A stretch of 64,000 bases of DNA from Breoghania sp. L-A4 (GCF_003432385.1 NZ_CP031841.1:4490165-4554164), one strand, 5' to 3'; positions 1 to 9,529 are shown, numbered from the stretch's first letter. Notes: a model not told the origin generated them from the letters alone. Program-made: numbers and translations.

Positions 1-1282
1 GCCGGATGGAATCGGCCGCAACCCGCCGGTCGCCGGCAGTGGCGAGATAGTTGGGGCGGATCTCCGGGTGCGCATGGGGATCGCTTGAGCCGATGTGCAC
101 GCCGCCGCGGCTTTCGGGCCGCAGGTTGCACACGCTGGCGGTGATCGCGGGAAAGGCGTGCAGCGGATCGCCGAACTTGTCGAGCGACAGCGGCTGCACG
201 TGATATTCCACGTTGGCGCTCTCCTGCGTCTCATCGGTCCTGGCGAAGACGCCGAGCTGGCTCGGCGCCATGGACATGGGGCCGGAGCGGTTGAGCGCAT
301 ATTCCAGCGCGATCTTCGCCTTGCCGAACAATGTACCGGCGCGCTGGTTCAGCGTCACCGCGTTCTGCACCTTGTAGATGGTGCGGATCTGCAAATGGTC
401 CTGCAGGTTCTCGCCGACGCCCGGCAGCGCGTGGGTGACATTGATTCCGTGTTGCTTGAGCCGCGCCGGATCGCCGATGCCGGAGAGTTCCAGGAGCTGC
501 GGCGAGCCGATGGCGCCGCTGGAGACGATGACTTCGCCCTCGCAGCGCGCGACCGCGTCCTCGCTGCGCAGCTTCAGCGACACGCCCGCCGCGCGGCCCT
601 CCTCAATGATCAGGCTCTGCGCCTGGGCATGGGTGACGACGCGCAGATTGGGCCGGTTCTTTGCCGGCTTCAGAAACGCCTTGGCGGTGTTCCAGCGCAC
701 GCCGCGGCGCTGGTTGACCTGAAAGTAGCTGGAGCCGAAATTGTCGCCGGAATTGAAATCGTCCGTGCGCGGAATGCCCACCTCGGCGCAAGCCTCGCGG
801 AACGTGTCCAGCACATCCCACGACAGCCGCTGCTCCTCGACCCGCCACTCGCCGCCGCGCGCGTGGCAAGCGTCGTCCCAGCGGTAGTGATCCTCGGACT
901 TGCGGAAATAGGGCAGCACGTCGTCCCAGCTCCAGCCGGCATTGCCGAGCTGGCGCCAGTGGTCGTAGTCGCGCGCCTGGCCGCGCATGTAGATCATGCC
1001 GTTGATCGAAGAGCAGCCGCCGAGCACCCGGCCGCGCGGATACATCAGGGCGCGGCCGTTGAGCCCCGGCTCGGGCTGGGTGTGAAACCCCCAGTCGGTA
1101 CGCGGGTTGCCCATGCAATAGAGATAGCCGACGGGAATGTGGATCCAGATGTAGTTGTCGCGCCCGCCCGCCTCCAGCAGCAAGACCTTGACCGACGGGT
1201 CGGCGGAGAGCCGGTTGGCCAGCACGCAGCCGGCGGATCCCGCGCCGACGATGATGTAGTCCCAGCTGCCCAGATCCCGCAC
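1..1282 (-). CDS. GMC family oxidoreductase (choline dehydrogenase-like), 3' end cut by window edge
   Basis: FAD-dependent alcohol dehydrogenase/oxidase of the glucose-methanol-choline family. The gene starts at GTG 1282, with AGGGGAG just upstream, and runs off the left edge. About 427 residues are visible; the C-terminal part, where the family keeps its catalytic His, is missing. Seen: the N-terminal FAD-binding motif IIVGAGSAGCVLANRL at about residues 10-25 followed by VLLLEAGG, the first family signature (RGRVLGGCSSINGM, about residue 80) and the second (SSGAIGSPQLLELSGIG, about residues 250-270). The frame is the same at both ends, so I see no net frameshift. The substrate cannot be told; BetA-like choline dehydrogenases are the nearest familiar group. 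Lrp lies upstream on the same strand, but a repeat-filled gap of about 310 bases separates them. Confidence 0.85.
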   Translation of the reverse strand, partial: MRDLGSWDYIIVGAGSAGCVLANRLSADPSVKVLLLEAGGRDNYIWIHIPVGYLYCMGNPRTDWGFHTQPEPGLNGRALMYPRGRVLGGCSSINGMIYMRGQARDYDHWRQLGNAGWSWDDVLPYFRKSEDHYRWDDACHARGGEWRVEEQRLSWDVLDTFREACAEVGIPRTDDFNSGDNFGSSYFQVNQRRGVRWNTAKAFLKPAKNRPNLRVVTHAQAQSLIIEEGRAAGVSLKLRSEDAVARCEGEVIVSSGAIGSPQLLELSGIGDPARLKQHGINVTHALPGVGENLQDHLQIRTIYKVQNAVTLNQRAGTLFGKAKIALEYALNRSGPMSMAPSQLGVFARTDETQESANVEYHVQPLSLDKFGDPLHAFPAITASVCNLRPESRGGVHIGSSDPHAHPEIRPNYLATAGDRRVAADSIR

Positions 1283-1431
1283 CGTTCACTCCCCTGCCGT
1301 CCGCTTTGCGCGGATCGTTTCACGCGCACGATGCCCGCACGCACGGGGAAAGACAAGCATGGCGCCTGCACAACCGCTTTGCGCGGGGTGATGAGCCGTG
1401 GGGAATAGCGGATGGACGTTTGTGGCCCCTG

Positions 1432-1541
1432 CCTTCTCCCCTCGGGGAGAAGGTGGCCCGCCAGGGCCGGATGAGGGGGCGTGTCGTCCGAGCGGATCGC
1501 AGCCCCCCCTCACCCTGACCCTCTCCCCGGCGGGGAGAGGG
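1432..1541. repeat. Paired palindromes, rhizobial intergenic-mosaic-like repeat
   Basis: This repeat fills most of the gene-free stretch 1283-1595. The first palindrome is CCTTCTCCCC-TC-GGGGAGAAGG at 1432-1453; the second is at 1519-1541 (CCCTCTCCCC, mirrored). Between them, a G-rich arm near 1470-1480 and a C-rich arm near 1503-1515 can also pair. Similar paired palindromes occur in this window at 14615-14725 and 37277-37389. The layout recalls the RIME repeats described in Rhizobium; family membership is inferred from shape only. Nothing else was seen in the gap. Confidence 0.7.
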
Positions 1542-1595
1542 AACGAATACGGCGGGCTCGCGGAGCGGTCTCTGCTCGCGCAGTGTGTCCTTGCC

Positions 1596-2063
1596 TCACC
1601 CCAGCGGCAGGGCGTTGTCGTCGCGGATGGTTTCCAAAACCACCGAGGAATGCACGTTCTGCACCGCCTCATGGGCCAGCAGATCGTCGTTGATGACGCG
1701 GGCCAGGGTCTTGAGATCCGCAACCGTGATCTTGATCAGATAGTCCATCTCGCCGGTGAGCGCATGCGCCTCCTGGACGCTGTCCATGGCCTGGATGAGA
1801 TCGCGGAAGCGGCGGGAGTTGTTGCGCGAGTGCGCATTCAGCGTCACGCCGATGAAGGCGGTGACCATCAGCCCCAGGGCGTCAGACGAGAGTTCGGCGC
1901 GGATGCGGCGGATGATGCCGTCGGCCTCCAGCCGCGCCCGGCGGCGCGAGACCTGGGAGGCGGACAGGCCGATGCGCTCGCCCACCTGCTGGTTGGTGAG
2001 CGCCGCATCGCGTTGAAGCAATGCAAGCAGTTTGATGTCAAAACCGTCGAGAGAGGCAATCAT
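1596..2063 (-). CDS. Lrp/AsnC family transcriptional regulator
   Basis: DNA-binding regulator of about 155 residues, the usual Lrp size. I place the start at ATG 2063 (MIASLDGFDIKLLALLQRDA) because a typical Lrp N-terminus begins there; the frame is open further upstream. The helix-turn-helix (LTNQQVGERIGLSASQVSRR) spans about residues 22-42. An effector-binding RAM domain follows, containing VTAFIGVTLN, ALTGEMDYLIKI and VINDDLLAHEAVQNV. It is divergent from hpd across about 120 bases, an arrangement common for Lrp regulators that control the adjacent aromatic amino-acid catabolic gene. Control of hpd, perhaps with tyrosine or phenylalanine as effector, is an inference. Confidence 0.88.
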   Translation of the reverse strand: MIASLDGFDIKLLALLQRDAALTNQQVGERIGLSASQVSRRRARLEADGIIRRIRAELSSDALGLMVTAFIGVTLNAHSRNNSRRFRDLIQAMDSVQEAHALTGEMDYLIKITVADLKTLARVINDDLLAHEAVQNVHSSVVLETIRDDNALPLG

Positions 2064-2185
2064 GTGCGCACTTGTAGCATATGCCGCATGATTTGTGCAT
2101 CTTATCGGCAATCTAACGCGCAATTGCACGCATGTCGCATGGATTTCCCCGCATACTGTGCGGACCCTGGCATGAGGAGGATTTC

Positions 2186-3298
2186 ATGGGACCGTTTCCG
2201 CACGACGCGCCTGTCGCGACCATCACTGAGAACAACCCGGCCGGCACCGACGGTTTCGAATTCGTGGAATTCGCCAGCCCCGAGGCCGAAAAGCTCGACG
2301 CGCTGTTCCGCAAGATGGGCTATGTGCCGGTGGCCAGGCACAAGAGCAAGGCGATCACGCTCTACCGCCAGGGCGACATCACCTATGTGCTGAACGCGGA
2401 ACCCGGCTCCCACGCCATGCGCTTCGTCGACGAGCACGGCCCGTGTGCCGCGTCGATGGCCTGGCGCGTGGTCGACGCGCAGCACGCTTTCGATCACGCG
2501 GTCTCCAAGGGCGCGACGCCCTATCTGGCCGACGACAAGGCGCTGGATGTGCCGGCGATCGTCGGCATCGGCGGCTCGCTTTTGTATTTCGTCGAGACCT
2601 ATGGCGAGAAGGGCTCGGCCTATGACGCCGACTTCGAATGGCTGGGCGCGCGCGATCCCAAGCCGGAAGGCGTGGGCTTCTATTATCTCGATCACCTGAC
2701 CCACAACGTCTATCGCGGCAACATGGACACCTGGTGGGATTTCTACCGCGAGCTCTTCGGCTTCACCCAGATCCACTATTTCGATATCGACGGCCGCATC
2801 ACCGGCCTGGTCAGCCGGGCGATCACCTCGCCCTGCGGCAAGATCCGCATCCCGCTCAACGAATCCAAGGACGAGACCAGCCAGATCGTCGAATACCTGA
2901 AGAGATACAACGGCGAGGGCATCCAGCACATCGCGGTGGGCACCGATGCGATCTACGACGCCACCGACCGGCTTGCCGACAACGGGCTGAAATTCATGCC
3001 CGGCCCGCCGGAGGTCTACTACGAGAAGAGCAAGACCCGCGTCGCGGGCCACGATGAGCCCATCGACAAGCTCAAGAAGCACGGCATCCTGATCGACGGC
3101 GAGGGCGTGGTGAACGGCGGCATGACGAAAATCCTGCTGCAGATCTTCTCCAAGACCGTGATCGGGCCGATCTTCTTCGAGTTCATCCAGCGCAAGGGCG
3201 ACGAGGGCTTTGGCGAGGGCAACTTCCGCGCGCTGTTCGAGAGCATCGAGGAAGACCAGATCCGCCGCGGCGTCATCAGCGTGGATGCGGCGGAGTAG
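2186..3298 (+). CDS. hpd: 4-hydroxyphenylpyruvate dioxygenase
   Basis: Non-haem iron enzyme that converts 4-hydroxyphenylpyruvate to homogentisate in cytoplasmic tyrosine degradation. It has about 370 residues, the normal family length. ATG 2186 is chosen because GAGGAGG sits 7 bases upstream; an earlier in-frame ATG at 2132 lacks a ribosome site. There are two vicinal-oxygen-chelate halves. The iron ligands are visible: His170 in LDHLTHNV, His248 in IQHIAVGT and Glu332 in FFEFIQRKG. The C-terminal half carries NGGMTKILLQIFS, typical of the family. Transcribed alone, divergent from an Lrp regulator and convergent with otsA. Homogentisate dioxygenase and later pathway genes are not in the window. 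Confidence 0.95.
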   Translation: MGPFPHDAPVATITENNPAGTDGFEFVEFASPEAEKLDALFRKMGYVPVARHKSKAITLYRQGDITYVLNAEPGSHAMRFVDEHGPCAASMAWRVVDAQHAFDHAVSKGATPYLADDKALDVPAIVGIGGSLLYFVETYGEKGSAYDADFEWLGARDPKPEGVGFYYLDHLTHNVYRGNMDTWWDFYRELFGFTQIHYFDIDGRITGLVSRAITSPCGKIRIPLNESKDETSQIVEYLKRYNGEGIQHIAVGTDAIYDATDRLADNGLKFMPGPPEVYYEKSKTRVAGHDEPIDKLKKHGILIDGEGVVNGGMTKILLQIFSKTVIGPIFFEFIQRKGDEGFGEGNFRALFESIEEDQIRRGVISVDAAE

Positions 3299-3306
3299 CA
3301 GCCGCC

Positions 3307-4698
3307 TCACGCCACCAGCTGGCCGTCCGTCGTCCCCGCGAGGTCAGCAAGAAAACGCCGGCTCCAGGCGTTGGCGTCATTTGTCGCCAGCCGGCCGAAA
3401 AGCGCTTTCCAGCGCTGCTTGCGTTCGTCCGGCTTCATGCGCAACGCCCGTTGGAGGGCCTCGACCACTTCCTCCTCGGCGAACGGGTTGACGATCAGAG
3501 CTTCCTTCAGCTCCTCCGCCGCACCCGCGAAACGCGACAGGATGAGAACGCCGGGATCGTCCGGATCCTGGGCCGCGACGAATTCCTTGGCGACCAGGTT
3601 CATGCCGTCGCGCAAAGGCGTGACAAGGCCGATGCGGCTTTCCCGGTAGATGCCGGCGAGCGCCATGCGCGCAAACGAACGGAACATGAGTCTGACCGGC
3701 GTCCAGTCCATGTCGGAAAAGCGCGCGTTGATGGCGCCCGTAAGCTCGGTGAGTTCCCGCCGGATGTCGGCGTAGGCGTCAAGCTCGGAGCGCGACAACG
3801 GCGCGATCTGCATGAAGGAAACATGGCCGCGATGCTCGGGATAATCCTCGAGCAAGCGGGCGAAGGCGTTGAGCCGCTGGGGGATGCCTTTGGTATAGTC
3901 GAGCCGGTCGACCCCGATGATCAGCGGCTGGCCGCCCATCGCGCGCGCCAGGCGCTGCTGGTGCCGCTTGGCAATGGGGGAACCGGCGAATTCGGCGAAA
4001 CCCGCCGTATCGATGCCGATGGGATAGGCGCGCGCAACCGTCTTGCGCGCAAATCCCTCGACCAGGCCACCCTCGCGCATGCCGCCGCCGAGCTCTTCGC
4101 GAACGTAGCGGCGGAAATTGCCGCAATCCCCAGCCGTCTGGAAGCCGACGAGATCATAGGCGAGCAGCTCGCGCACCAGGGAATTGGCATTGCGCAGCGC
4201 CGTGAGCACATCCGGTCCCGGGAACGGCACATGCAGGAAATAGCCAATCGGGTTCTCGACCCCCATGGCACGCAGGCAGCCCCCCAGCGGAATGAAGTGA
4301 TAGTCGTGAACCCACAGAATGTCATCGGCCCTTAGCAGCGCTTTCAGCCGTGTGGCGAAACGCTGGTTGACGCGGCGATATCCGTCTTCGAAATGACGCT
4401 CATTCTCCACCAGATCGAGCCGGTAATGCAGCGCCGGCCAAAGCGCCCGGTTGGCGTAGCCAGCGTAAAACTCGTCGTAATCCTGTTGGGTGAGGTCGAT
4501 GGTGGCCAGCTCCACGCTGCCTTCGCCCTCATTGTGAAGCACGCCGAAGGTCCCTTCCTCGGATATCCGCCCGCTCCAGCCGAACCATAGTCCGCCCCTT
4601 TGCTTTAGCGCATCCACGAGTCCGACGGCGAGGCCGCCGGCCTTTCCGGTGTCCCTCAGCGGGCCCACACGATTGGAAACAACGACAAGCCGCGTCAT
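3307..4698 (-). CDS. otsA: Alpha,alpha-trehalose-phosphate synthase (UDP-forming)
   Basis: Glycosyltransferase family 20 enzyme that joins UDP-glucose and glucose-6-phosphate to trehalose-6-phosphate. It has about 463 residues, the usual length for bacterial OtsA. Start ATG 4698 follows GGAGGT. Seen: N-terminal VVVSNRVGPL, the GGLAVGL loop, DDILWVHDYHFIPLGG and GYFLHVPFPGPD in the first Rossmann half; IIGVDRLDYTKGIPQRL, and LRDGMNLVAKEFVAAQ with the DPGVLILSRFAGAAEEL region in the second half. These are the classic sugar-nucleotide contact motifs. It is last in a trehalose cluster (otsB, GH15 hydrolase, otsA), 38 bases after the GH15 stop. The likely role is osmotic or desiccation protection. 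Confidence 0.95.
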   Translation of the reverse strand: MTRLVVVSNRVGPLRDTGKAGGLAVGLVDALKQRGGLWFGWSGRISEEGTFGVLHNEGEGSVELATIDLTQQDYDEFYAGYANRALWPALHYRLDLVENERHFEDGYRRVNQRFATRLKALLRADDILWVHDYHFIPLGGCLRAMGVENPIGYFLHVPFPGPDVLTALRNANSLVRELLAYDLVGFQTAGDCGNFRRYVREELGGGMREGGLVEGFARKTVARAYPIGIDTAGFAEFAGSPIAKRHQQRLARAMGGQPLIIGVDRLDYTKGIPQRLNAFARLLEDYPEHRGHVSFMQIAPLSRSELDAYADIRRELTELTGAINARFSDMDWTPVRLMFRSFARMALAGIYRESRIGLVTPLRDGMNLVAKEFVAAQDPDDPGVLILSRFAGAAEELKEALIVNPFAEEEVVEALQRALRMKPDERKQRWKALFGRLATNDANAWSRRFLADLAGTTDGQLVA

Positions 4699-4736
4699 CG
4701 CTCGGCAACCTCCGGTGTCTGTCCGGCCTCGAACAT

Positions 4737-6519
4737 CTAGATCACCGTCTCCCACCCGGAACTCAGGCGCATCGCGCCATTGATGATTCCCACCATCGAA
4801 TAGGTCTGCGGGAAATTGCCCCACAGCTCCCCGGTGGCCGGATCAATGTCTTCCGACAGCAGCCCCACGTGATTCCGGCACGCCAACATCGATTCATAAA
4901 TCTCGCGCGCTTCATCCTTGCGGCCGATCCGCGCCAGGGCGTCGATGTACCAGAAGGTGCAGATGTTGAAGGCGGTCTCCGGCGTGCCGAAATCGTCCGC
5001 CGCCGCGTAGCGGAACAGAAAGTTCCCGCGCCGCAAGCGCTCTCCAATGCGATCGACCGTCGCAATGAAGCGTGGATCGGTCGCGCGCAGGAAACCGACC
5101 TCGGCCATGAGCAAAAGACTGGCGTCGACGTCCGTGCCCTCGAAACTTTCAACGAATGAATTCAGCTTGTCGTTCCATGCGCGCTCGCAAATCACTGCAT
5201 GGATCTCCTTTGCCCGCCCGCGCCAGTGCGCGGCGCGCTCGGCGAGCCCCAGATGCGACGCCGCCTTGGCAAGCCGGTCGCAGGCCGCCCAGCACATCAG
5301 TGAGGAAGACGTGTGGATCCGCGCCCGGGTTCGCAGTTCCCACATGCCGGCATCCGCGGAGGCATACAGCGCGTAGGCGCGCTCTCCGGAATCTTCCAGC
5401 CGGGTGAATTCCTCCGCGCCGAAGCTGTGCAGAAGCCGCTGGTCGAAGAAGGCCTGGATCGCGCCAAGGACCACGTTGCCGTAGACATCGTGCTGGAAAT
5501 GCTCATGCGCCTGGTTGCCGACCCTGACCGGACCCATGCCCCTGTAGCCCGGCATGTCGATGATGGTTTCTTTCAGATCGCTTTCCAGACCGATCCCATA
5601 GACCGGCTTGAGATGATCGCCGTCCATCATCGCGGTCACATTTGTCAGATAGCGCAGATAGTTCTCCATCGTCTCCATTTCGGAGAGCGAATTGAGCGCG
5701 CGCACGACGAAGAAGGCATCGCGCAGCCAGCAGAAGCGGTAGTCCCAGTTCCGGCCGGAATCGGCGGCCTCGGGCACCGAAGTCGTCATGGCGGCAACGA
5801 TCGCGCCGGTTTCCTCGAAGGTGCAGAGTTTCAGTGTGATCGCGGCCCGGATCACCGCTTCCTGCCATTCCATCGGCAGACCGAGCCTGCGGGTCCAGTG
5901 GCGCCAGTAGTCCGTGGTCTTTTCCTCGAACGAGCGCAACAGGGTGTTGGGGTGATCCGACAGCGACTCGTCCGGCCCCAGGTAGAACGACAACGGCCGG
6001 TCGAGCGAGAACGTCGTCTCATGCCGGATGTAGGTGATCGGCGCATTGGTCGACAGACGCAGCACCAGATCGTCATCCATGTAACGCAGATGATTGGAGC
6101 CGAAGGTCACGGTCGCCGGCGTGCGCCCGTAGTCGAACCGCGGACGCACGCGCACCGCGATGCGAGGCCGGCCGCAGAGCGGCTCCACCCGCCGCGCGAG
6201 AGCGATGGGACGAAACATGCGACCACGCGCAATGAAGCGGGGGCGAAGTCCGTGATCTCGATGGCGCTGCCATCTTCGGAATAAAGCCGCGTCTTCAGGA
6301 CCGCGGTGTTCTCGACGTAGGTCTGCTCGCTGCGCGCGAAGCCTTCCAGCTGGATGGAAAAGGCCCTTCATCCGCGTTCCCGTCCCTGGAACCCAGCAGC
6401 GCATGGAAGACGGGATCGCCGTCGAACCGCGGCAGACAACACCAGACAAGGCGTGCCCTTGTATCGATGAGGGCTGCAATCGAGCAATTGCCGATCATGG
6501 CGAGATCGAGGGAACTCAA
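4737..6519 (-). pseudogene. Glycoside hydrolase family 15 protein, interrupted by two frameshifts
   Basis: A GH15 (glucoamylase/trehalase-like) hydrolase of about 594 residues if repaired. The intact part carries the strongly conserved NWDYRFCWLRDAFFV at about residue 258 and an alpha/alpha barrel to the end. The N-terminus (SSLDLAMIGNCSIAALID, then PRFDGDPVFHALLGS) is in one frame, AFSIQLEGFARSEQTYVENT in a second, and PRFIARGRMFRPIALARRVE onward in the third. The breaks fit one missing base in the GGG run at 6364-6366 and one in the C run at 6239-6243. The start is TTG 6519, overlapping the otsB stop as TTGA, so translation is probably coupled. Lying between otsB and otsA suggests it acts on trehalose or another alpha-glucan. 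Whether it is truly broken depends on sequence accuracy. Confidence 0.8.
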
Positions 6520-7310
6520 GGTTTCACATCCATTTTGTGGTCCTTGTCCAGGGGGTAGGGTTGTGACGCTTCCAGGCGACCGACGTGGCGGACGGCGCTT
6601 TCCAGCCAGCCCCGCACCGCTTCGATACCGGCCAGCCGATATGCAGCGCAGGTCTCCCCCGCGCCCACCTTCACGCCGAAGCCTCCCAGCCGCGCGGCGG
6701 CCGCGAATCCGTCTTCATCCGTGACGTCGTCGCCCACGAAAACGGGATAACGCCCCGCGAAGGGAACCAGTTCCATGAAGGCGGCCAGCGCCCGACCCTT
6801 GTCCTGGGCACCGGATTTCAATTCGACGACCATCTTGCCGTGGATCATGTGCAGGCTCGGCAGGTCAGCGCTGGCGGCGGCGAGGCCGGCGGCGATATCC
6901 GGTCCGCGCTCCGGCGCCTGACGATAGTGCACGGCGAGCGCCAGCCCCTTGTCCTCAAGCTGCACGGCATCATCGAGCAGTCTGGCTCCCGCGATGCGTT
7001 CGCGCAGCGTGTTCAGCTCGGGACCGGTTTCAACCCTCTCGATAGCCTCGTCCGACTCCATTCGCCGCTCCAATCCGTGCAGACCGGCGGCGGGCAATTT
7101 GAGAGGCGCAAGAAAGCCGTCGACTTCGCTCAACGGACGCCCCGTGATCAACGCGACCGCACCGTCGAACGCCGCGATCAGGTCCTCCAGCAACGAAGAC
7201 AATTTTTCAGGAATGTGAATGCTTGCAGGCGTCGGTGCGATGTCGACCAAGGTTCCGTCGAAATCGAGAAACAACGCGGCATTGGGTGCAAGCAGAGGCG
7301 GAGAACCCAT
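6516..7310 (-). CDS. otsB: Trehalose-6-phosphate phosphatase
   Basis: HAD-superfamily phosphatase that removes the phosphate from trehalose-6-phosphate, the second step after OtsA. It has about 264 residues. Seen: HAD motif I, LFLDFDGTLVD, at about residues 13-23; ALITGRPLSEVDGFL (motif II region); an essential-Lys region in MVVELKSGAQDKGRAL; and motif IV, PVFVGDDVTDEDGF, with the metal-binding acidic residues. The start is ATG 7310; a GTG two codons earlier (7316) is possible and neither has a strong ribosome site. Its stop overlaps the TTG start of the GH15 gene. It is first in the ots cluster. Confidence 0.93.
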   Translation of the reverse strand: MGSPPLLAPNAALFLDFDGTLVDIAPTPASIHIPEKLSSLLEDLIAAFDGAVALITGRPLSEVDGFLAPLKLPAAGLHGLERRMESDEAIERVETGPELNTLRERIAGARLLDDAVQLEDKGLALAVHYRQAPERGPDIAAGLAAASADLPSLHMIHGKMVVELKSGAQDKGRALAAFMELVPFAGRYPVFVGDDVTDEDGFAAAARLGGFGVKVGAGETCAAYRLAGIEAVRGWLESAVRHVGRLEASQPYPLDKDHKMDVKP

Positions 7311-7407
7311 GACCACAATCTATGCGTTGCGGAGTGCGAATGCCACCCTGTGCCCTTGCACAACGCAAACGTCACCCGCCTTCTCAAGAGGCGGCAACAT
7401 CGGACAC

Positions 7408-8190
7408 CTAAACCGCCGTGCCGCCGCCGTCCAGCCGCACGGCGTGCCCGGTCATGAAGCTGTTTTCATCGCAGCACAGCCAGGCCATGGCGGCGGCGAC
7501 CTCCGTGGCGGTCACGAGCCGCTGCATCGGAATGCCGCGCACCAGCCGGGCGGTCGCGTCCTCATGGGTGCCGCGCATGGTGACCGTGAGATCGGTGAGC
7601 ATGGCGGTGTCGGCATATGATGGACACAGCGCGTTGACGCGGATGTTGTCGCGCGCGGCCTCGGCGGCGGCCGTCTTCGTCAGGCCGATGACGCCATGCT
7701 TGGAGGCCGCATAAGCGCCCAGCAGCGGCGCACCGAGCACGCCCGCGACGGAGGACACATTGAGGATGACGCCGCCACGCGCCTTCATGGCGTTGAGTTC
7801 CGCGCGCAGGCACAGAAACACCCCGCGCAGGTTGACCGCCAGCATGCGATCGAAGGTCTGAAGATCCGTGTCGGCGATCTTCGCATGCCGATGGGCGATG
7901 CCCGCGTTGTTGACGGCGACATCGATGCGGCCGAAGGCCGCAAGCGCATCGTCGACCATCGCCGCGACGCTGGCCTCATCCGCCACATCGCAACGGGTGG
8001 CGCGCGCCTGCGCGCCCTCGGGCAGCAACGCCACCGTGTCCGCGAGCCCGGCCTCGTCGAGATCCGAGAGGAACAGCGCGGCCCCTTCGGAGGCGAAACG
8101 CAACGCCGCGGCGCGGCCGAAACCACCGGCCGCTCCCGTCAGCAGGACGGTCTTGCCAGAATAGCGCCCATCACATGATCCACCGCTCAT
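7408..8190 (-). CDS. SDR family oxidoreductase
   Basis: Short-chain dehydrogenase/reductase of about 260 residues. Seen: cofactor motif TGAAGGFGRA near residue 18 (TGxxxGxG), the NNAG motif (VAVNNAGIAH), the catalytic Ser in ILNVSSVAG, the catalytic pair YAASKHG (YxxxK), and the C-terminal MTGHAVRLDGGGT. An acidic residue after the second strand (LSDLDEAG) suggests NAD rather than NADP. ATG 8190 overlaps the stop of the upstream phosphotransferase-like gene by four bases (ATGA), so the two are translationally coupled. Such pairs often lie with acyl-CoA dehydrogenase genes in fatty-acid or sterol-like catabolism, but none is here. The substrate is unknown. Confidence 0.9.
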   Translation of the reverse strand: MSGGSCDGRYSGKTVLLTGAAGGFGRAAALRFASEGAALFLSDLDEAGLADTVALLPEGAQARATRCDVADEASVAAMVDDALAAFGRIDVAVNNAGIAHRHAKIADTDLQTFDRMLAVNLRGVFLCLRAELNAMKARGGVILNVSSVAGVLGAPLLGAYAASKHGVIGLTKTAAAEAARDNIRVNALCPSYADTAMLTDLTVTMRGTHEDATARLVRGIPMQRLVTATEVAAAMAWLCCDENSFMTGHAVRLDGGGTAV

Positions 8191-9220
8191 CCGCCGCTCC
8201 CGATCAGCCGCCCGCCCATGCGCGCCAGCTCCGGCACCAGCGTGCCCATTTCCAAGGCCCGCTCCGGATTCGACGCGTTGCCGTCCAGCGCGCGCTTCTT
8301 CACGCCTTGCAGGATGGCGGCGAGACGGAAGAAGGAAAACGCCAGACAGAAGGTCCAGTCGTCGATGCCCGACAGCCCCATGCGCTCGCAATAAAGCGCC
8401 ACATAAGCCTCTTCGGTCGGCAGGCCGAGGGCGGCGCGGTCGACCCCGTCGAGCCCGCGAAACAGCCCGTCGTGCGGCAGCCGCCACTGCATGCACTGAT
8501 AGGCAAGATCCGAAAACGGATGGCCGAGCGTCGAGAGTTCCCAGTCGACCACGGCGATGATTTTCGGCGCGTCCGGCGCAAAGATCAGATTGTCGATGCG
8601 GAAATCGCCATGCACCAGCGCCACGCGGCCGTCGTCGTCTGGCACATTGGCTTCGACCCAGGCAATCAGCGCATCCATGTCGGGAATCGCCCCGGTCTCG
8701 CTGTCACGGTACTGGCGTCCCCAGCGCGACACCTGGCGGGCGAAATAGCTGCCCGGCTTGCCGAAATCCGATAGCCCCACGGCCTCGACATCGACCGAGT
8801 GGAGAGCGGCGAGCACCCGGTTCATCTCGTCATAGACGGTGGCGCGCTCCTCGCGCTGCAGCTCCGGCAGGGCGGGGTCCCAGAACACACGGCCCGACTT
8901 GTACGACATCAGATAGAACATCGAGCCGATGACATCGTCGTCCTCGCACAGGTGCAGGGGATCGGCGACGGGCACCTCGGTGCCGCGCAGCGCGGTCATC
9001 ACGCGGAACTCGCGGTCCACCGCATGGGCGGATTTCAAGAGCTTGCCCGGAGGCTTGCGGCGCAGCACGTAGGTGCCGCTCTCCGCCTCGATGCGGAAGG
9101 TGGGATTGGACTGGCCGCCGGCGAATTTCTCCGCCCGCAGCGGTCCGCGAAAGCCGGGCACATGCGCCTGAAGATAAGCCCCAGCCGGGCGTCATCGAGT
9201 GTCGAGACCGCCTCCCCCAT
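8187..9220 (-). CDS. Phosphotransferase family protein (aminoglycoside phosphotransferase/ACAD10-like fold), frameshift near 5' end
   Basis: Kinase-fold protein of the APH superfamily, about 344 residues if repaired. Seen: GGQSNPTFRIE (phosphate loop), the lysine region YVLRRKPPGKLL, the catalytic loop LVHGDFRIDNLIF, and the metal Asp in IAVVDWELSTLGHPFSDLAY. This subgroup resembles the kinase-like domain fused to acyl-CoA dehydrogenase in ACAD10/11, so a hydroxyacyl-CoA substrate is more likely than a drug; that is inference. The natural start, ATG 9220 with GGGAGG upstream, encodes MGEAVSTLDDARLG in one frame, while HVPGFRGPLRAEKFAGGQ follows in another. One base appears to be missing in the G run at 9179-9182. 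As written, the second frame opens only at 9161. Coupled to the SDR gene. Confidence 0.82.
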
Positions 9221-9263
9221 CGTACCTCCCGCAAACATTCTTGTGTTGTCCGACGCCACAGTA

Positions 9264-9529
9264 ATACCAACGGTCATAACGAATGATTCATTTGACCGGT
9301 TTTGCGCGACGTCTGGCAAGGAACGGTTCGCAGGGCGATGCAGGAGCATCGTTCAAGAAGCGCGACGCTGTCCAGTCGTTGCGCAAAACCGGCCTTCGGT
9401 GGGCCAAACCGGTCCACCGGACAGCGTTGCGCCGCTTGCCCGACCAGGCGGGTCGCGCCGCGCGACGCGCCTTGCCGGATGAACCGGTTTGGCTCCATCA
9501 AATGGGTCATTCGTTACGACCGTTGGTAT
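9264..9529. repeat. MITE-like element with long imperfect terminal inverted repeats
   Basis: A 266-base element in the gene-free stretch 9221-9637. Left end: ATACCAACGGTCATAACG, continuing AATGA, two variable bases, CATTTGA. The right end is its mirror from 9529 backwards, with three mismatches in about 32 positions. Inside, CCGGTTTTGCGC near 9296 can pair with GCGCAAAACCGG near 9381, and further CCGG-rich short stems follow. It is bordered by TA on the left and AA on the right, so a TA target duplication is possible but not clear. There is no convincing coding frame. It looks like a non-autonomous transposable element or a structured intergenic repeat. Only this copy is in the window. Confidence 0.75.

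Noticed and set aside
8187-9220. An antibiotic-resistance aminoglycoside phosphotransferase
   Set aside because: The subgroup motifs and the coupling with an SDR gene fit ACAD10/11-type metabolic kinases, not drug-modifying enzymes.
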